Source: Nocardioides sp.
GTDB taxonomy: Bacteria; Actinomycetota; Actinomycetes; Propionibacteriales; Nocardioidaceae
Length of the DNA: 40,564 nt
Direction of reading: 5' to 3'
NCBI RefSeq assembly: GCF_025964975.1
Contig: NZ_JAOPXV010000135.1
Location: 1-40,564 of the forward strand
The notes beneath the pieces were generated by a model. The model was given only the letters and a program-made list of their open reading frames with translations, ran no database searches and had not been told where the DNA came from. The position numbers were made by a program, and so were the translations under genes. Positions 15,518-24,259 of the stretch are shown here, one piece after another; position 1 is the first letter of the stretch, and every line of letters starts with the position of its first letter.

Positions 15518-15568
15518 CGCGACGGGTCATCCCGCCGCGCCAACCTCCTGACCCCGGGAGGTTTTTTT
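15517..15568 (+). terminator. Attenuator hairpins upstream of cimA
   Basis: Hairpin 1 (15517-15540) pairs GCGCG and GGG with CCC and CGCGC around loop TCAT, and it begins at the last base of the leader stop codon. Hairpin 2 pairs AACCTCC (15542-15548) with GGAGGTT (15557-15563) and runs into seven T at 15562-15568, an intrinsic terminator rare in such GC-rich DNA. I could not identify an obvious antiterminator pairing. Confidence 0.8.
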
Positions 15569-15604
15569 GTGCCCCGATCCACCCGATGAGAGAGACCGCC
15601 TCCG

Positions 15605-17218
15605 ATGTCGCAGCCGCTCGACCTGCAGGGCTCCTTCCACGTCTACGACACGACGCTGCGTGACGGTGCGCAACAGGAGGGGCTCAACCTCTCCGTCGCC
15701 GACAAGCTGACGATCGCGCGCCAGCTCGACGGACTCGGCGTGGGCTACATCGAGGGCGGCTGGCCGGGCGCGAACCCCAAGGACACCGAGTTCTTCCGCC
15801 GCGCCAGCCACGAGCTCGAGCTGAGGCACGCGCGCCTCGCCGCGTTCGGGGCGACCCGCCGAGCCGGGGTCGCCGCCGCGGACGACCCCCAGGTCGCGGC
15901 CCTGCGCGAGAGCGGTGCCTCGGTGGTGACGCTGGTCGCGAAGTCGCACGACCGGCACGTGGAGCTGGCGCTGCGCACGACGCTGGCGGAGAACCTGGCG
16001 ATGGTTCGTGACACGGTCACGCACCTGCGCGAGCACGGTCAGACCGTCTTCCTCGACGCCGAGCACTTCTTCGACGGCTATCGCGCCAACCGCCACTACG
16101 CCCTGGAGGTGCTGCGGACAGCTGCGGAGGCCGGGGCCGAGGTCGTTGCCCTGTGTGACACCAACGGAGGCATGCTGCCGGTCTGGGTCTCCGATGTCGT
16201 GCAGGACGTCATCGACAGCACCCAGGCGCGGGTCGGCATCCACTGCCACAACGACACCGGGTGCGCGGTCGCGAACACCCTCGCCGCCGTCGACGCCGGG
16301 GCGACGCACGTCCAGGGGACGATCAACGGCTACGGCGAGCGCACGGGCAACGCGGACCTCGTCTCGGTGGTCGCGACCCTCGAGCTCAAGCTGGACAAGC
16401 AGGTCCTACCCGCCGGGCTCCTCGGCGACGCGACCCGCATCGCCCACGCGGTTGCCGAGGTCACCAACTTCCCGCCGGCATCACGACAGCCGTACGTCGG
16501 CACGTCGGCCTTCGCCCACAAGGCCGGTCTCCACGCCTCGGCGATCAAGGTCGACCCGTTCCTCTACCAGCACATGGACCCGGCCGGCGTCGGCAACGAC
16601 ATGCGCCTGCTCGTCTCCGACATGGCCGGCCGCGCGTCCATCCAGCTCAAGGGCCGAGAGCTCGGCTTCGACCTCACCGACAGCGTGGAGGACCGCGAGC
16701 TGGTGGCCCGCGTGACCGAGCGGGTCAAGGCCATGGAACAGGGTGGCTACACCTTCGAAGCGGCCGACGCTTCCTTCGAGCTGCTCCTCCTCGAGGAGGT
16801 CGAGGGCGGCCGTCCGTCGTACTTCGCCGTCGAGTCGTGGCGCGTGATCACCGAGACACTGACGCACGCAGGCCCGGGGGAGGAGGCCGTGTCCGAGGCG
16901 ACGGTGAAGCTGACGGCCGAGGGTGTCCGCTTCGTCGTGACCGCGGAGGGCAACGGGCCGGTGAACGCCCTCGACGCCGCGCTGCGTACGGCCATCGGCC
17001 AGGCCTTCCCGGAGGTCGCGAAGTTCGAGCTGATCGACTACAAGGTGCGGATCCTCGACCAGGGCCACGGCACGGACGCCATCACCCGGGTGCTGATCGA
17101 GACCTCCGACGGCGAGTCGTCGTGGGTGACGGTGGGCGTCGGGCACAACGTGATCGAGGCCTCGTGGGGGGCCCTCATCGACGGTTTGACCTTCGGACTG
17201 CGCCGTCATCATCGATGA
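15605..17218 (+). CDS. cimA: Citramalate synthase
   Basis: CimA condenses pyruvate and acetyl-CoA to (R)-citramalate, the threonine-independent entry to isoleucine. 537 residues. The catalytic TIM barrel starts VYDTTLRDGAQQEG (Arg19, Asp20), and the metal site HCHNDTGCAVANT holds His213 and His215. GTINGYGERTGNADL follows. The C-terminal LeuA-type allosteric dimer domain covers about residues 400-530. The length and GYIEGGWPGANPKD distinguish it from 2-isopropylmalate synthase. It is preceded by an isoleucine leader and attenuator, consistent with feedback control at both transcript and enzyme level. The product feeds LeuC, LeuD and LeuB, all encoded in this window. Confidence 0.92.
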   Translation: MSQPLDLQGSFHVYDTTLRDGAQQEGLNLSVADKLTIARQLDGLGVGYIEGGWPGANPKDTEFFRRASHELELRHARLAAFGATRRAGVAAADDPQVAALRESGASVVTLVAKSHDRHVELALRTTLAENLAMVRDTVTHLREHGQTVFLDAEHFFDGYRANRHYALEVLRTAAEAGAEVVALCDTNGGMLPVWVSDVVQDVIDSTQARVGIHCHNDTGCAVANTLAAVDAGATHVQGTINGYGERTGNADLVSVVATLELKLDKQVLPAGLLGDATRIAHAVAEVTNFPPASRQPYVGTSAFAHKAGLHASAIKVDPFLYQHMDPAGVGNDMRLLVSDMAGRASIQLKGRELGFDLTDSVEDRELVARVTERVKAMEQGGYTFEAADASFELLLLEEVEGGRPSYFAVESWRVITETLTHAGPGEEAVSEATVKLTAEGVRFVVTAEGNGPVNALDAALRTAIGQAFPEVAKFELIDYKVRILDQGHGTDAITRVLIETSDGESSWVTVGVGHNVIEASWGALIDGLTFGLRRHHR

Positions 17219-17226
17219 TGGCGTCC

Positions 17227-17577
17227 ATGTCTGACTCCGTAGCCATCCGCCAGCCGACCAGCTCCGACCGGGTGGTCGCCATCGTCCTCCTGGTCGGGCT
17301 CGGCCTCATCTCCCCGGTCATCAGCTTCGCGGCGCTGATGTTGGCGATGGCCTCCGACTCGTGCGGCTCATCTTCGGTGTGTGACGAGGGGGGGATCGTC
17401 GGGGGCGCCGCGCTGGCGGCGGTCGCGCCCTGGGCCGCGCTCGTCGGCGCCATCATCGTGGTGATCGTGCGGTCCCGACGGGGGCGAAGCGTCTGGTGGG
17501 TCCCGATCGTGGGGGCGCTCGTCGGAGCCGCCATCTTCGTCCTCGGAGCGTTCGTCACGTTCAACTCGGTGAACTGA
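17227..17577 (+). CDS. Small integral membrane protein, function unknown
   Basis: 116 residues from ATG 17227 (MSDSVAIRQ), with three hydrophobic segments: VVAIVLLVGLGLISPVISF, ALAAVAPWAALVGAIIVVIV and VPIVGALVGAAIFVLGAF. Two cysteines flank an acidic patch (SDSCGSSSVCDEGG) on the loop after the first helix, possibly a disulfide outside the cell. ATG 17215 or 17218 overlaps the cimA stop and would couple translation; either is possible. I do not recognise a named family. Confidence 0.65.
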   Translation: MSDSVAIRQPTSSDRVVAIVLLVGLGLISPVISFAALMLAMASDSCGSSSVCDEGGIVGGAALAAVAPWAALVGAIIVVIVRSRRGRSVWWVPIVGALVGAAIFVLGAFVTFNSVN

Positions 17578-17590
17578 CTCCCCAGCGTTC

Positions 17591-18178
17591 TCAGACTGCG
17601 ACGCGACGGACGAGATCGTCCCAGGCGGCCTCGATGCGCGCGAGGGAGATGCCCTCCTGGTTGACCTGCTGCTCGAGGATCGGAACCTCCAGCGGCGCCA
17701 GCAGTGACGTCGCGAGCAGCGCGATGTCACCGCGCACCCCCAGCTCGCCGAGCAGGTAGCGCACGTGCATGGCGCTGAAGGACACAGCGGCGTACGACCG
17801 TGCGCCGGCTCGACCGGCGGCACGGATCAGGGCCGCGTGGGTCAGGTTGAGGTGCAACCGGCTGTGACCGAACTCCAGCAACCGGCCCATCGGTGGCGCA
17901 CCCGGGCCCAGCGGGGGCGGGCCGGAGAGCACGGCCGCCTGCCACTGGGTCTCCGACTCGTTCAGCACGGCCGCCATCAGTCCCTGCCGGCTCCCGAAAC
18001 GACGGAACAAGGTGCCCTTGCCGACGCCCGCCTCGGTCGCCACGGCGTCCATCGAGACCGCGTCCACGCCGCAGTGGTCCACGAGCCGCAGGGCCGCGGC
18101 CAGGACCGCGTGCCGGTTGCGCGCCGCGTCCGCCCGCTCGGGCGGCGGGTCGTCGGCGAGGTGCAGCGAGATGGGCAC
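17591..18178 (-). CDS. TetR-family transcriptional regulator
   Basis: 195 residues, GTG start at 18178. The N-terminal helix-turn-helix is typical: HAVLAAALRLVDHCGVDAVSMDAVATEAGVGKGTLFRRF split over helices 1-3 at about residues 22-62. The ligand domain shows no recognisable pocket. It is divergent from the FMN reductase gene, and a 14-bp palindrome lies 46-59 bp upstream of its start, so it most likely represses that gene and itself in response to a redox-active or aromatic compound (inference). Confidence 0.88.
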   Translation of the reverse strand: MPISLHLADDPPPERADAARNRHAVLAAALRLVDHCGVDAVSMDAVATEAGVGKGTLFRRFGSRQGLMAAVLNESETQWQAAVLSGPPPLGPGAPPMGRLLEFGHSRLHLNLTHAALIRAAGRAGARSYAAVSFSAMHVRYLLGELGVRGDIALLATSLLAPLEVPILEQQVNQEGISLARIEAAWDDLVRRVAV

Positions 18179-18223
18179 GGGGCCAGCCTAGGAGCAGCGA
18201 AGTTGCGGGCAGAGGAATAGAAA

Positions 18224-18237
18224 CGGACTGCAGTCCG
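18224..18237. promoter_or_regulatory. Palindromic operator between the TetR and FMN reductase genes
   Basis: CGGACTGCAGTCCG is a perfect 14-bp palindrome in the 70-bp divergent spacer, 11 bp upstream of the reductase start codon. Flanking AAC and GTT-like bases give partial further symmetry. Size and place suit a TetR dimer site that would block the reductase promoter. Confidence 0.7.
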
Positions 18238-18248
18238 GTTATGCCCAC

Positions 18249-18806
18249 ATGACTACTCCGAACCAGACCTCCGTGGCCGTCCTTCTCGGCAGCTTCCGCG
18301 CCGACTCCCTCAACCGGCGGATCGCCGAGCTGCTCAAGGCGCAGGCTCCGGCAGGCGTGAGCGTGAAGATCGTCGAGGGCCTCGACCAGATCCCGTTCTA
18401 CAACGAGGAGCTCGACGGAGAGACAGCCCCCGAGGCCGCCGTCGCCCTGCGCGCGGCCGTGGCCGTGGCTGACCGAGTCCTCGCGGTCACGCCCGAGTAC
18501 AACGGCACCATGCCCGCAGTCCTCAACAACGCCATCGACTGGCTCTCGCGGCCCTACGGCCAGGGCGCCATCACGGGCAAGCCCTTCGCGGCGGTCGGTG
18601 CCACCCCGACGCCGTACGGCGGCAAGTGGGCCCACGAGCACGCGCGCCACTCGGCCACGATCGCCGGTGCGACGGTCGTGGACACCATCGTGCTCGACCA
18701 GCCCGCCCTCGACGGTGACCTGCTGGCCGACGACGCCGCCGTGCAGCGCTTCCTCGGCGCGCTCAACGACCTGGTCTCCTACGAGGCGGACCCGGCTGCC
18801 GCCTGA
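18249..18806 (+). CDS. NADPH-dependent FMN reductase (flavodoxin fold)
   Basis: 185 residues. VAVLLGSFRADSLNRRIAEL is the phosphate-binding loop of the NADPH-dependent FMN reductase/ChrR-YieF group (LLGSxRxxSxNR). TPEYNGTMPAVLNNAIDWLSR is the flavin-contact loop (PEYNxxxPxxLKNAIDW). GKPFAAVGATPTPYGG continues the fold. Such enzymes reduce quinones, azo dyes or chromate using NAD(P)H. The TetR neighbour and operator suggest induction. Its last 44 bp overlap the 3' end of the convergent bioD gene. Confidence 0.9.
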   Translation: MTTPNQTSVAVLLGSFRADSLNRRIAELLKAQAPAGVSVKIVEGLDQIPFYNEELDGETAPEAAVALRAAVAVADRVLAVTPEYNGTMPAVLNNAIDWLSRPYGQGAITGKPFAAVGATPTPYGGKWAHEHARHSATIAGATVVDTIVLDQPALDGDLLADDAAVQRFLGALNDLVSYEADPAAA

Positions 18807-19461
18807 GACGGTCCGAGGGACTGAACCATTCGGGCACGGCCGCGGCGAAAGCGTCGGGGCCGTGCCCGGCGACGTCTTCGGGGATCGTCGCCAGCAGGGG
18901 AACCCCGGTCACGCGGGGCAGGTCGAGGAGGTTGCACTCCTCCGCCAGGCCGGGTGCGGCCGGCCACGCGCCGATGACCAGGCCCGAGGGCTCGACGCCC
19001 CGGGCGCGCAGCGCCGCCACGGTGAGCTCGGTGTGGTTGAGAGTGCCCAGCCCGGCGTCGACCACGATCACCACCTCGGCCGAGAGCTCGGACGCGAGGT
19101 CCAGCAGCGTGCCGCCCGACAGGTCGAGCCGGACCAGTAGTCCGCCGGCGCCCTCGACGATCACGTGGCCCGAGTCCAGCGACCGGATGCGTGCCGCGTG
19201 CTCGGCCACTGTCGGCAGTGACACCCCGGCGCGTCGTGCTGCCGTCTCGGGAGCGAGCGGGTCTGCCAGCCGGACGAATTCGGTGACCTCGCACCTTGCG
19301 AGGCGGCGTACCTCCTCGGCGTCCCCCGGCTCGTCGCCCAGCACGCCGGTCTGCACCGGCTTCACCACGACGACGCCGGGGCCGCTGCGCACCGCGAGCG
19401 CTGCGGTGGCCACGGTCTTGCCGACCCCCGTCCCGGTGCCGGTGACGACGGTGATCCTCAT
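18763..19461 (-). CDS. bioD: Dethiobiotin synthetase
   Basis: BioD closes the ureido ring of 7,8-diaminopelargonate with CO2 and ATP, giving dethiobiotin. 232 residues. The P-loop TGTGTGVGKT is at residues 7-16, VVVVKPVQTG and VIVEGAGGLLVRL are family signatures, and the nucleotide part follows in VIGAW. ATG 19461 overlaps the bioF stop (ATGA). The C-terminus is Arg/Pro-rich and runs past the FMN reductase stop on the other strand, a convergent overlap of 44 bp. It is last in the bioB-A-F-D operon. Confidence 0.94.
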   Translation of the reverse strand: MRITVVTGTGTGVGKTVATAALAVRSGPGVVVVKPVQTGVLGDEPGDAEEVRRLARCEVTEFVRLADPLAPETAARRAGVSLPTVAEHAARIRSLDSGHVIVEGAGGLLVRLDLSGGTLLDLASELSAEVVIVVDAGLGTLNHTELTVAALRARGVEPSGLVIGAWPAAPGLAEECNLLDLPRVTGVPLLATIPEDVAGHGPDAFAAAVPEWFSPSDRLRRQPGPPRRRPGR

Positions 19462-20588
19462 CGGTGGCCCTCGACGACCTTGGCCAGCACGTCGCCGGCT
19501 CGGTCCCACGCCTCGTCAGTGACCCCGGCGCTGGTCGTGACACGCAGACGCGAGATGCCGTCGGGCACCGACGGCGGCCGGAAGCAGCCCACGCGCACAC
19601 CGTGTTCGAGGCACTCGGCCTGGGCGGTCAGGGCGGCCTGGGGGGAGTCCATCGGCACGGAGAGTACGGCGCCGGCGGGCCGGTCGACGTCGAGCCGGCG
19701 CGACAACCCGTCCACCCGGGCGACCACGCGAGCGGGGAGCTCGGGCTGGGATCGCAGCAGGCGTAGCGCCGCGAGCGCGCCGCCGGTCGCAGCAGGTGCG
19801 AGACCGGTGTCGAAGATGAACGGTCGCGCCCGGTTGACGAGGTGGTGCACCAGGCCGGGGGAGCCGAGGACCACGCCGCCTTGGGCGCCGAGGGCCTTGG
19901 ACAACGTCGCCGTCACCACGACGTGAGGCGCGGCGACGAGCCCGACCGCACGGACCAGGCCCTCGCCCGCGGAGCCGGCGACCCCGAGCCCGTGGGCCTC
20001 GTCCACGACGAGCAGTGCGTCGTGGGTCTCGCAGACCTCGGCCAGCCCGGTCAGCGGAGCGGCATCCCCGAGCACCGAGTAGATGGACTCCACCAGCACG
20101 ATCGCCCGACGACGCCCCCGCAGCGCCAGCGCTGCCGCCACCGCCTCCACGTCGTTGTGCGGGGTGACCACGATCTCCGCGCGGGAGAGCCGAGCCGCGT
20201 CGATGAGCGAGGCGTGGACGTGGGCGTCGGAGACGATCAGGGTCTCGCGGTCGGCGAGCGCGGTGACCGCCGCGAGGTTGGCGTGGTAGCCCGTGGACAT
20301 CACGAGCGCTGCGGGCTGACCCAGGAAGACGGCCAGCTCCCGCTCGAGTGACTCGTGCAGGGCCAGCGTGCCGGTGACCAGACGCGATGCCCCTGCTCCC
20401 GCGCCCCAGGTCAGGGCAGCCTCCGCAGCGGCTCTCACGACCTCGGGGTGGCGGCTCAGCCCGAGGTAGTCGTTCCCGGCGAGGTCGATGACGTCGTCGT
20501 CAGAGCCGCGCGGACGTAGGCGGCGGGTCAGTCCGGCCGCGTCCCGGCGGGCGGCCTCGTCGGTGAACCACTTCTCCCAGCCGCCCAT
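19458..20588 (-). CDS. bioF: 8-amino-7-oxononanoate synthase
   Basis: BioF condenses pimeloyl-thioester with alanine, PLP-dependent. 376 residues. AGNDYLGLSRHPEV near the N-terminus, the pyridine-stacking MSTGYHANLAAV, VVDEAHGLGV (PLP aspartate) and the lysine in TATLSKALGAQGG identify the alpha-oxoamine synthase family. ATG 20588 shares one base with the bioA stop (TGATG) and the gene overlaps bioD by 4 bp, so the operon is translationally coupled. Confidence 0.95.
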   Translation of the reverse strand: MGGWEKWFTDEAARRDAAGLTRRLRPRGSDDDVIDLAGNDYLGLSRHPEVVRAAAEAALTWGAGAGASRLVTGTLALHESLERELAVFLGQPAALVMSTGYHANLAAVTALADRETLIVSDAHVHASLIDAARLSRAEIVVTPHNDVEAVAAALALRGRRRAIVLVESIYSVLGDAAPLTGLAEVCETHDALLVVDEAHGLGVAGSAGEGLVRAVGLVAAPHVVVTATLSKALGAQGGVVLGSPGLVHHLVNRARPFIFDTGLAPAATGGALAALRLLRSQPELPARVVARVDGLSRRLDVDRPAGAVLSVPMDSPQAALTAQAECLEHGVRVGCFRPPSVPDGISRLRVTTSAGVTDEAWDRAGDVLAKVVEGHR

Positions 20589-21859
20589 CAGCCGGCCTCC
20601 ACGGCCTGGAGCATCGCCGAACAGATCGTGTCGATCTCGGCGTCGGTGCAGGTGTACGGCGGCATCGTGTAGATCAGGTCGCGGAAGGGGCGCAGCCACA
20701 CTCCCGCGCGCAGCGCCGCGTCGGTCGCCGCGACAACGTCGACGGAGTGGTCGAGCTGGATGACCCCGACGGCGCCCAGGACCCGGACGTCTGCGACGCC
20801 GGACAACCCCCGGGCCGCTTCGAGGCGAGGTGTCAGCCGCCGCGAGATCCGGTCGATGTTCGCCGCCCAGTCGGTGGTCGTGAGCAGGTCGAGGGACGCC
20901 AGCGCGACCGAGCAGGCGAGCGGGTTGGCCATGTAGGTCGGGCCGTGCATCAGCACGCCGGCCTCCGAGCGCGACAGCCCGTGCGCGACTCCACTGGTGC
21001 ACAGGACTGCGGCCAGCGTGAGGTAGCCGCCGGTCAGTGCCTTGCCGACGCACATGATGTCGGGGCGTACGCCCGCAGCATCGGCGGCGAACATCGTGCC
21101 CGTGCGTCCGAAGCCGGTCGCGATCTCGTCGAGGATCAGCAGGAGGTCGTGACGATCGGCGACCGAGCGCATGACGCGCAGGCACTCGGCGGGGTAGGGC
21201 CACATGCCGCCGGCCCCTTGGAGGAGCGGTTCGACGATGATCGCGGCGAGCTCGTCGGCGTACTGCTCTGCGAGCGCCTCAAAGGCGGCGGCCCACTCGG
21301 TGGTGTCCTCGCCGAGCCTTGGGGGGCGTGGGGCGAAGACGTGCTCGGGCACGAAGCCGCGGAACATCGAGTGCATGCCCCCCTCGGGGTCGCACACGCC
21401 CATGCAGCCGCAGGTGTCACCGTGGTAGCCACCGAGCACGGTCAGCATCCGCGTCCGGCCGGGGCGACCTGCGCCGCGCTGGTGCTGCAGCGCCATCTTG
21501 AGGGCCACCTCGACACTGACCGACCCGCTGTCGGCGAAGAAGACGTGCTCGAGTCCCTCGGGGGCGAGCTCCACCAGCCGCTGTCCGAGGCGGATCGCCG
21601 GTTCGTGGGTGAGCCCGCCGAACATCACGTGCGCCATGTCGTCGAGCTGGTCGCGGGCAGCGGCGTTGAGCGCGGGGTGGTTGTAGCCGTGGATCGCGGA
21701 CCACCACGACGCCATGGCGTCGACCGGCGTGGAGCCGTCGGCGAGCTCGAGGCGTACGCCCGAGGCGCCGGTGACGAGCCGGACCGGGGCCGGGTCGCTC
21801 ATCGAGGTGTAGGGGTGCCACAGGTGCTGCCGATCCCAGTCGAGCAGCTCGGAGGTCAT
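20588..21859 (-). CDS. bioA: Adenosylmethionine-8-amino-7-oxononanoate aminotransferase
   Basis: BioA makes 7,8-diaminopelargonate using SAM as amino donor. 423 residues, class III aminotransferase. HLWHPYTSM at the N-terminus and [13 protein letters not shown] are characteristic of Bio[12 protein letters not shown] has the PLP aspartate and [16 protein letters not shown] the Schiff-base lysine. [18 protein letters not shown] completes the active site. The start at 21859 lies five bases after the bioB stop codon. Confidence 0.96.
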   Translation of the reverse strand: MTSELLDWDRQHLWHPYTSMSDPAPVRLVTGASGVRLELADGSTPVDAMASWWSAIHGYNHPALNAAARDQLDDMAHVMFGGLTHEPAIRLGQRLVELAPEGLEHVFFADSGSVSVEVALKMALQHQRGAGRPGRTRMLTVLGGYHGDTCGCMGVCDPEGGMHSMFRGFVPEHVFAPRPPRLGEDTTEWAAAFEALAEQYADELAAIIVEPLLQGAGGMWPYPAECLRVMRSVADRHDLLLILDEIATGFGRTGTMFAADAAGVRPDIMCVGKALTGGYLTLAAVLCTSGVAHGLSRSEAGVLMHGPTYMANPLACSVALASLDLLTTTDWAANIDRISRRLTPRLEAARGLSGVADVRVLGAVGVIQLDHSVDVVAATDAALRAGVWLRPFRDLIYTMPPYTCTDAEIDTICSAMLQAVEAG

Positions 21860-21863
21860 CGGC

Positions 21864-22937
21864 TCAGGCGTTGGGCAGCACGGCGGTGCCGGCACCACGG
21901 CGACGGATCGTGGGGTCGTGCGCCTCGATGGGGCGCGGGGCCTGGGCGGCGTGCTCCTCGCTGCCCAGCACGACGAATCCGTTGTCGCGGATCAGCTCGA
22001 GGTCGGTCTCCGCCGCCTGGCCCTCGGAGGTGAGGTAGTCGCCGAGGAAGATCGAGTTGGCGACGTGCAGGGCCAGGCCCTGCAGGGACCGCATGTGCAT
22101 CTCGCGGCCGCCGGCGATGCGCACCTCCCGGTCGGGACACACGAAGCGGGCCATCGCAAGGATCTTCAGGCACCGTCTCGGGTCGAGCTCCCACGTGTTC
22201 TCGTAGGGCGTGCCGTCGAAGGGCATCAGGAAGTTGACCGGGATCGAGTCGGACTCGAGCTGGCGGAGGGCGAAGAGCGCCTCGACGAGCTGTTCGTCGG
22301 TCTCGCCGAGTCCGGCGATCAGGCCGCTGCACGGCGAGAGACCCGCACCCTTGGCCTTCTCGACGGTGTCGACCCGGTCGGCGTACGTGTGCGTCTGCAC
22401 GATCTGGTCGTGGTGCGACTCCGCTGTGTTGATGTTGTGGTTGTAGGCGTCGACACCGGCCTGCTTGAGCCGCTCTGCCTGGCCGTCCTTGAGCAGGCCC
22501 AGGCACGCGCAGACCTCGACCTGGGGGTGCTCGGACTTGATCGCCCCGACCATGTCGGCGACGCGTTCGACGTCCTTGTCGCTCGGGCCGCGGCCAGACG
22601 AGACCATGCAGACCCGCGTCGCGCCACCGCGGAGCCCGGCCTCGGCCTGCTGAAGAGCCTCGTCGTTCTTGAGCCAGGAGTACTTCAGGATCGGCGCCGT
22701 CGAGCCGAGGGCCTGCGAGCAGTAGTTGCAGTTCTCGGGGCACAGGCCGGACTTGAGGTTGACGAGGTAGTTGACCTTCACCGTGTTGCCGAAGTGGGCC
22801 CGGCGCAGTCGACCGGCAGCCGCCACGACGTCGAGGAGCAGGTCGTCGCCGGCCCGCAGCACGGCCAGCGCATCGTCCTCTGTTGCCGGTGTGCCGGCCA
22901 GGATGCTCGTGGCCAGCTGGTCGAAGGTCGTCGTCAT
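21864..22937 (-). CDS. bioB: Biotin synthase
   Basis: BioB inserts sulfur into dethiobiotin by radical SAM chemistry. 357 residues. The SAM-cluster cysteines are Cys66, Cys70 and Cys73 in [25 protein letters not shown] (substrate region) and the FDGTPYENT loop follow. The Arg of the second cluster lies in [15 protein letters not shown] 22937 has GGGAGC upstream; an alternative GTG at 22952 adds five residues. It is first in the operon, 99 bp from the divergent TetR gene, with palindromes between. Confidence 0.96.
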   Translation of the reverse strand: MTTTFDQLATSILAGTPATEDDALAVLRAGDDLLLDVVAAAGRLRRAHFGNTVKVNYLVNLKSGLCPENCNYCSQALGSTAPILKYSWLKNDEALQQAEAGLRGGATRVCMVSSGRGPSDKDVERVADMVGAIKSEHPQVEVCACLGLLKDGQAERLKQAGVDAYNHNINTAESHHDQIVQTHTYADRVDTVEKAKGAGLSPCSGLIAGLGETDEQLVEALFALRQLESDSIPVNFLMPFDGTPYENTWELDPRRCLKILAMARFVCPDREVRIAGGREMHMRSLQGLALHVANSIFLGDYLTSEGQAAETDLELIRDNGFVVLGSEEHAAQAPRPIEAHDPTIRRRGAGTAVLPNA

Positions 22938-22960
22938 GGTTGCTCCCGGCACCGGTGGGA

Positions 22961-22992
22961 CTGACCAACGGTGGTCAGGTGAACGGCGTTCA
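22961..22992. promoter_or_regulatory. Two palindromes in the bio divergent spacer (BioQ-like operator)
   Basis: TGAACGGCGTTCA (22980-22992) is TGAAC-N3-GTTCA, the kind of 13-bp site I recall for actinobacterial BioQ repressors. Its centre is almost equidistant from the bioB and regulator start codons. A second inverted repeat CTGACCA-ACGG-TGGTCAG (22961-22978) lies on the bioB side. Together they could provide two repressor positions. Confidence 0.7.
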
Positions 22993-23036
22993 GGTTAGGT
23001 TGGTTGCCCCGGCCCGTCAAACAGTCCAGGAGTGCG

Positions 23037-23606
23037 ATGCGCCACCACCGCAGCGATGTCGTCGAACGTGCCCTCACGGTCCTCGACGACTTCGGTCTCG
23101 CCTCGCTGACCATGCGCCGGCTCGGCGCCGAGTTGGGGGTCCAACCCAGCGCGCTCTACCACCACTTCCTCAACAAGCAGACCCTGCTGGCCGCGGTCGC
23201 TGACGAGATCCTGACGCGCGGCCGCCGCCCCCGCACGGCCTCGACCTGGGACTGCCAGGTGGCCGAGGTGTGCCGCGAGCTCCGCGACTCCATGCTGGCC
23301 TTCCGCGACGGTGCCGACGTGGTCGCGACCGTCTTCGCGTTCGGGATGGGGGCCTCCGGTCCGGCCGAGGAGCTCGAGGAGCTGTTGGCAGGCGCCGGCC
23401 TGCCTGACGGCCTCGTCGCCGTGGGATCCCGCACGCTGGTCCACTTCGTGTTCGGGCACACCTTCGAGGAGCAGACGGCGCTCCAGGCCAACAGCCTCGG
23501 AGCCATCGACCTGCCGGCGCGCGCCAGCCAGTTCGACCTCGGGCTCCAGCTGGTCCTCGACGGCCTGCGCTCGCGCGTGGGACAGGCCCTCAGTCCGACA
23601 CGCTGA
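23037..23606 (+). CDS. bioQ: TetR-family regulator, probably BioQ-type biotin repressor
   Basis: 189 residues from ATG 23037, with AGGAG just upstream. The helix-turn-helix covers about residues 5-50 (LTMRRLGAELGVQPSALYHHF, here split as helices 2 and 3), and the C-terminal half resembles the tetracycline-repressor type ligand domain. Divergence from bioB and the TGAACGGCGTTCA palindrome support control of biotin genes, as BioQ does in corynebacteria and mycobacteria. The symbol rests on context and site, not on a sequence search. Its last 17 bp overlap the pentapeptide gene on the other strand. Confidence 0.72.
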   Translation: MRHHRSDVVERALTVLDDFGLASLTMRRLGAELGVQPSALYHHFLNKQTLLAAVADEILTRGRRPRTASTWDCQVAEVCRELRDSMLAFRDGADVVATVFAFGMGASGPAEELEELLAGAGLPDGLVAVGSRTLVHFVFGHTFEEQTALQANSLGAIDLPARASQFDLGLQLVLDGLRSRVGQALSPTR

Positions 23607-24210
23607 CGTCGGCGCCGTGCAGCTCCGCAAGGAGCACGGCCCCGGCCAGGTCGAGCTTCGTCCCCCGCAGCTGGGCCGTCGCCAGGTCGACCCCCTCCAG
23701 GGTGGCCCCGCGCAGGTCGGCGCCGAACAGCTTCGTCTCCCGCAGGGTGGCCCGGTCGAGCCGGGCACCCCGCAGCAGCGTCGACGAGAGGTCGCTCATC
23801 GACAGGTCGGCCTCGCGGAGGTCGACGCCGCTGAGGTCGAGCTTGCTGAGGTTCGTCGACCGGATCGTGACGGATTGCCACTGTCCCGCCCGCACGGTGA
23901 TCGGTCGCAGGGTGCAGTCCGCGAAGACCGTGCCGACGAGCTTGCAGCCGTCGAGGACAGCGCTGAAGAAGTTGGACCGGCGCACGTCGCAGGCCACGAA
24001 CGCCGTCGAGGTGTGCACGCTGGCGTTGAACGAGCAGTTGTGGAAGACGCACTTCTCGAAGACCGCCCCGTCGGTGGTGCACTCGCTGAAGTCCACGCCG
24101 GTGAAGGTGCACTCGATGAAGCGCGCAGCGCCCAGCCCGTCGGCGTACCAGTCATCGTCCCTGAAGTGGCGGCCGTGGGCCTCCATGGGCGCCGGTGTCG
24201 CACTGGTCAC
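23590..24210 (-). CDS. Pentapeptide-repeat protein
   Basis: 206 residues made largely of A(D/N)LXX-type five-residue repeats, for example FIECTFTGVDF, LSKLDLSGVDLREADLSMSD and LFGADLRGATLEGVDL. These predict a right-handed quadrilateral beta helix. No signal peptide or membrane segment is present. Some such proteins mimic DNA and protect gyrase from quinolones (Qnr, MfpA); others have unknown roles, and nothing here decides. The start is uncertain: GTG 24210 or ATG 24186. Confidence 0.82.
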   Translation of the reverse strand: MTSATPAPMEAHGRHFRDDDWYADGLGAARFIECTFTGVDFSECTTDGAVFEKCVFHNCSFNASVHTSTAFVACDVRRSNFFSAVLDGCKLVGTVFADCTLRPITVRAGQWQSVTIRSTNLSKLDLSGVDLREADLSMSDLSSTLLRGARLDRATLRETKLFGADLRGATLEGVDLATAQLRGTKLDLAGAVLLAELHGADVSVSD

Positions 24211-24259
24211 GCGCGCCACGCTAGCGGTCGTGCTGGTCGCGCGCCGGTAGGGTCGCCCC

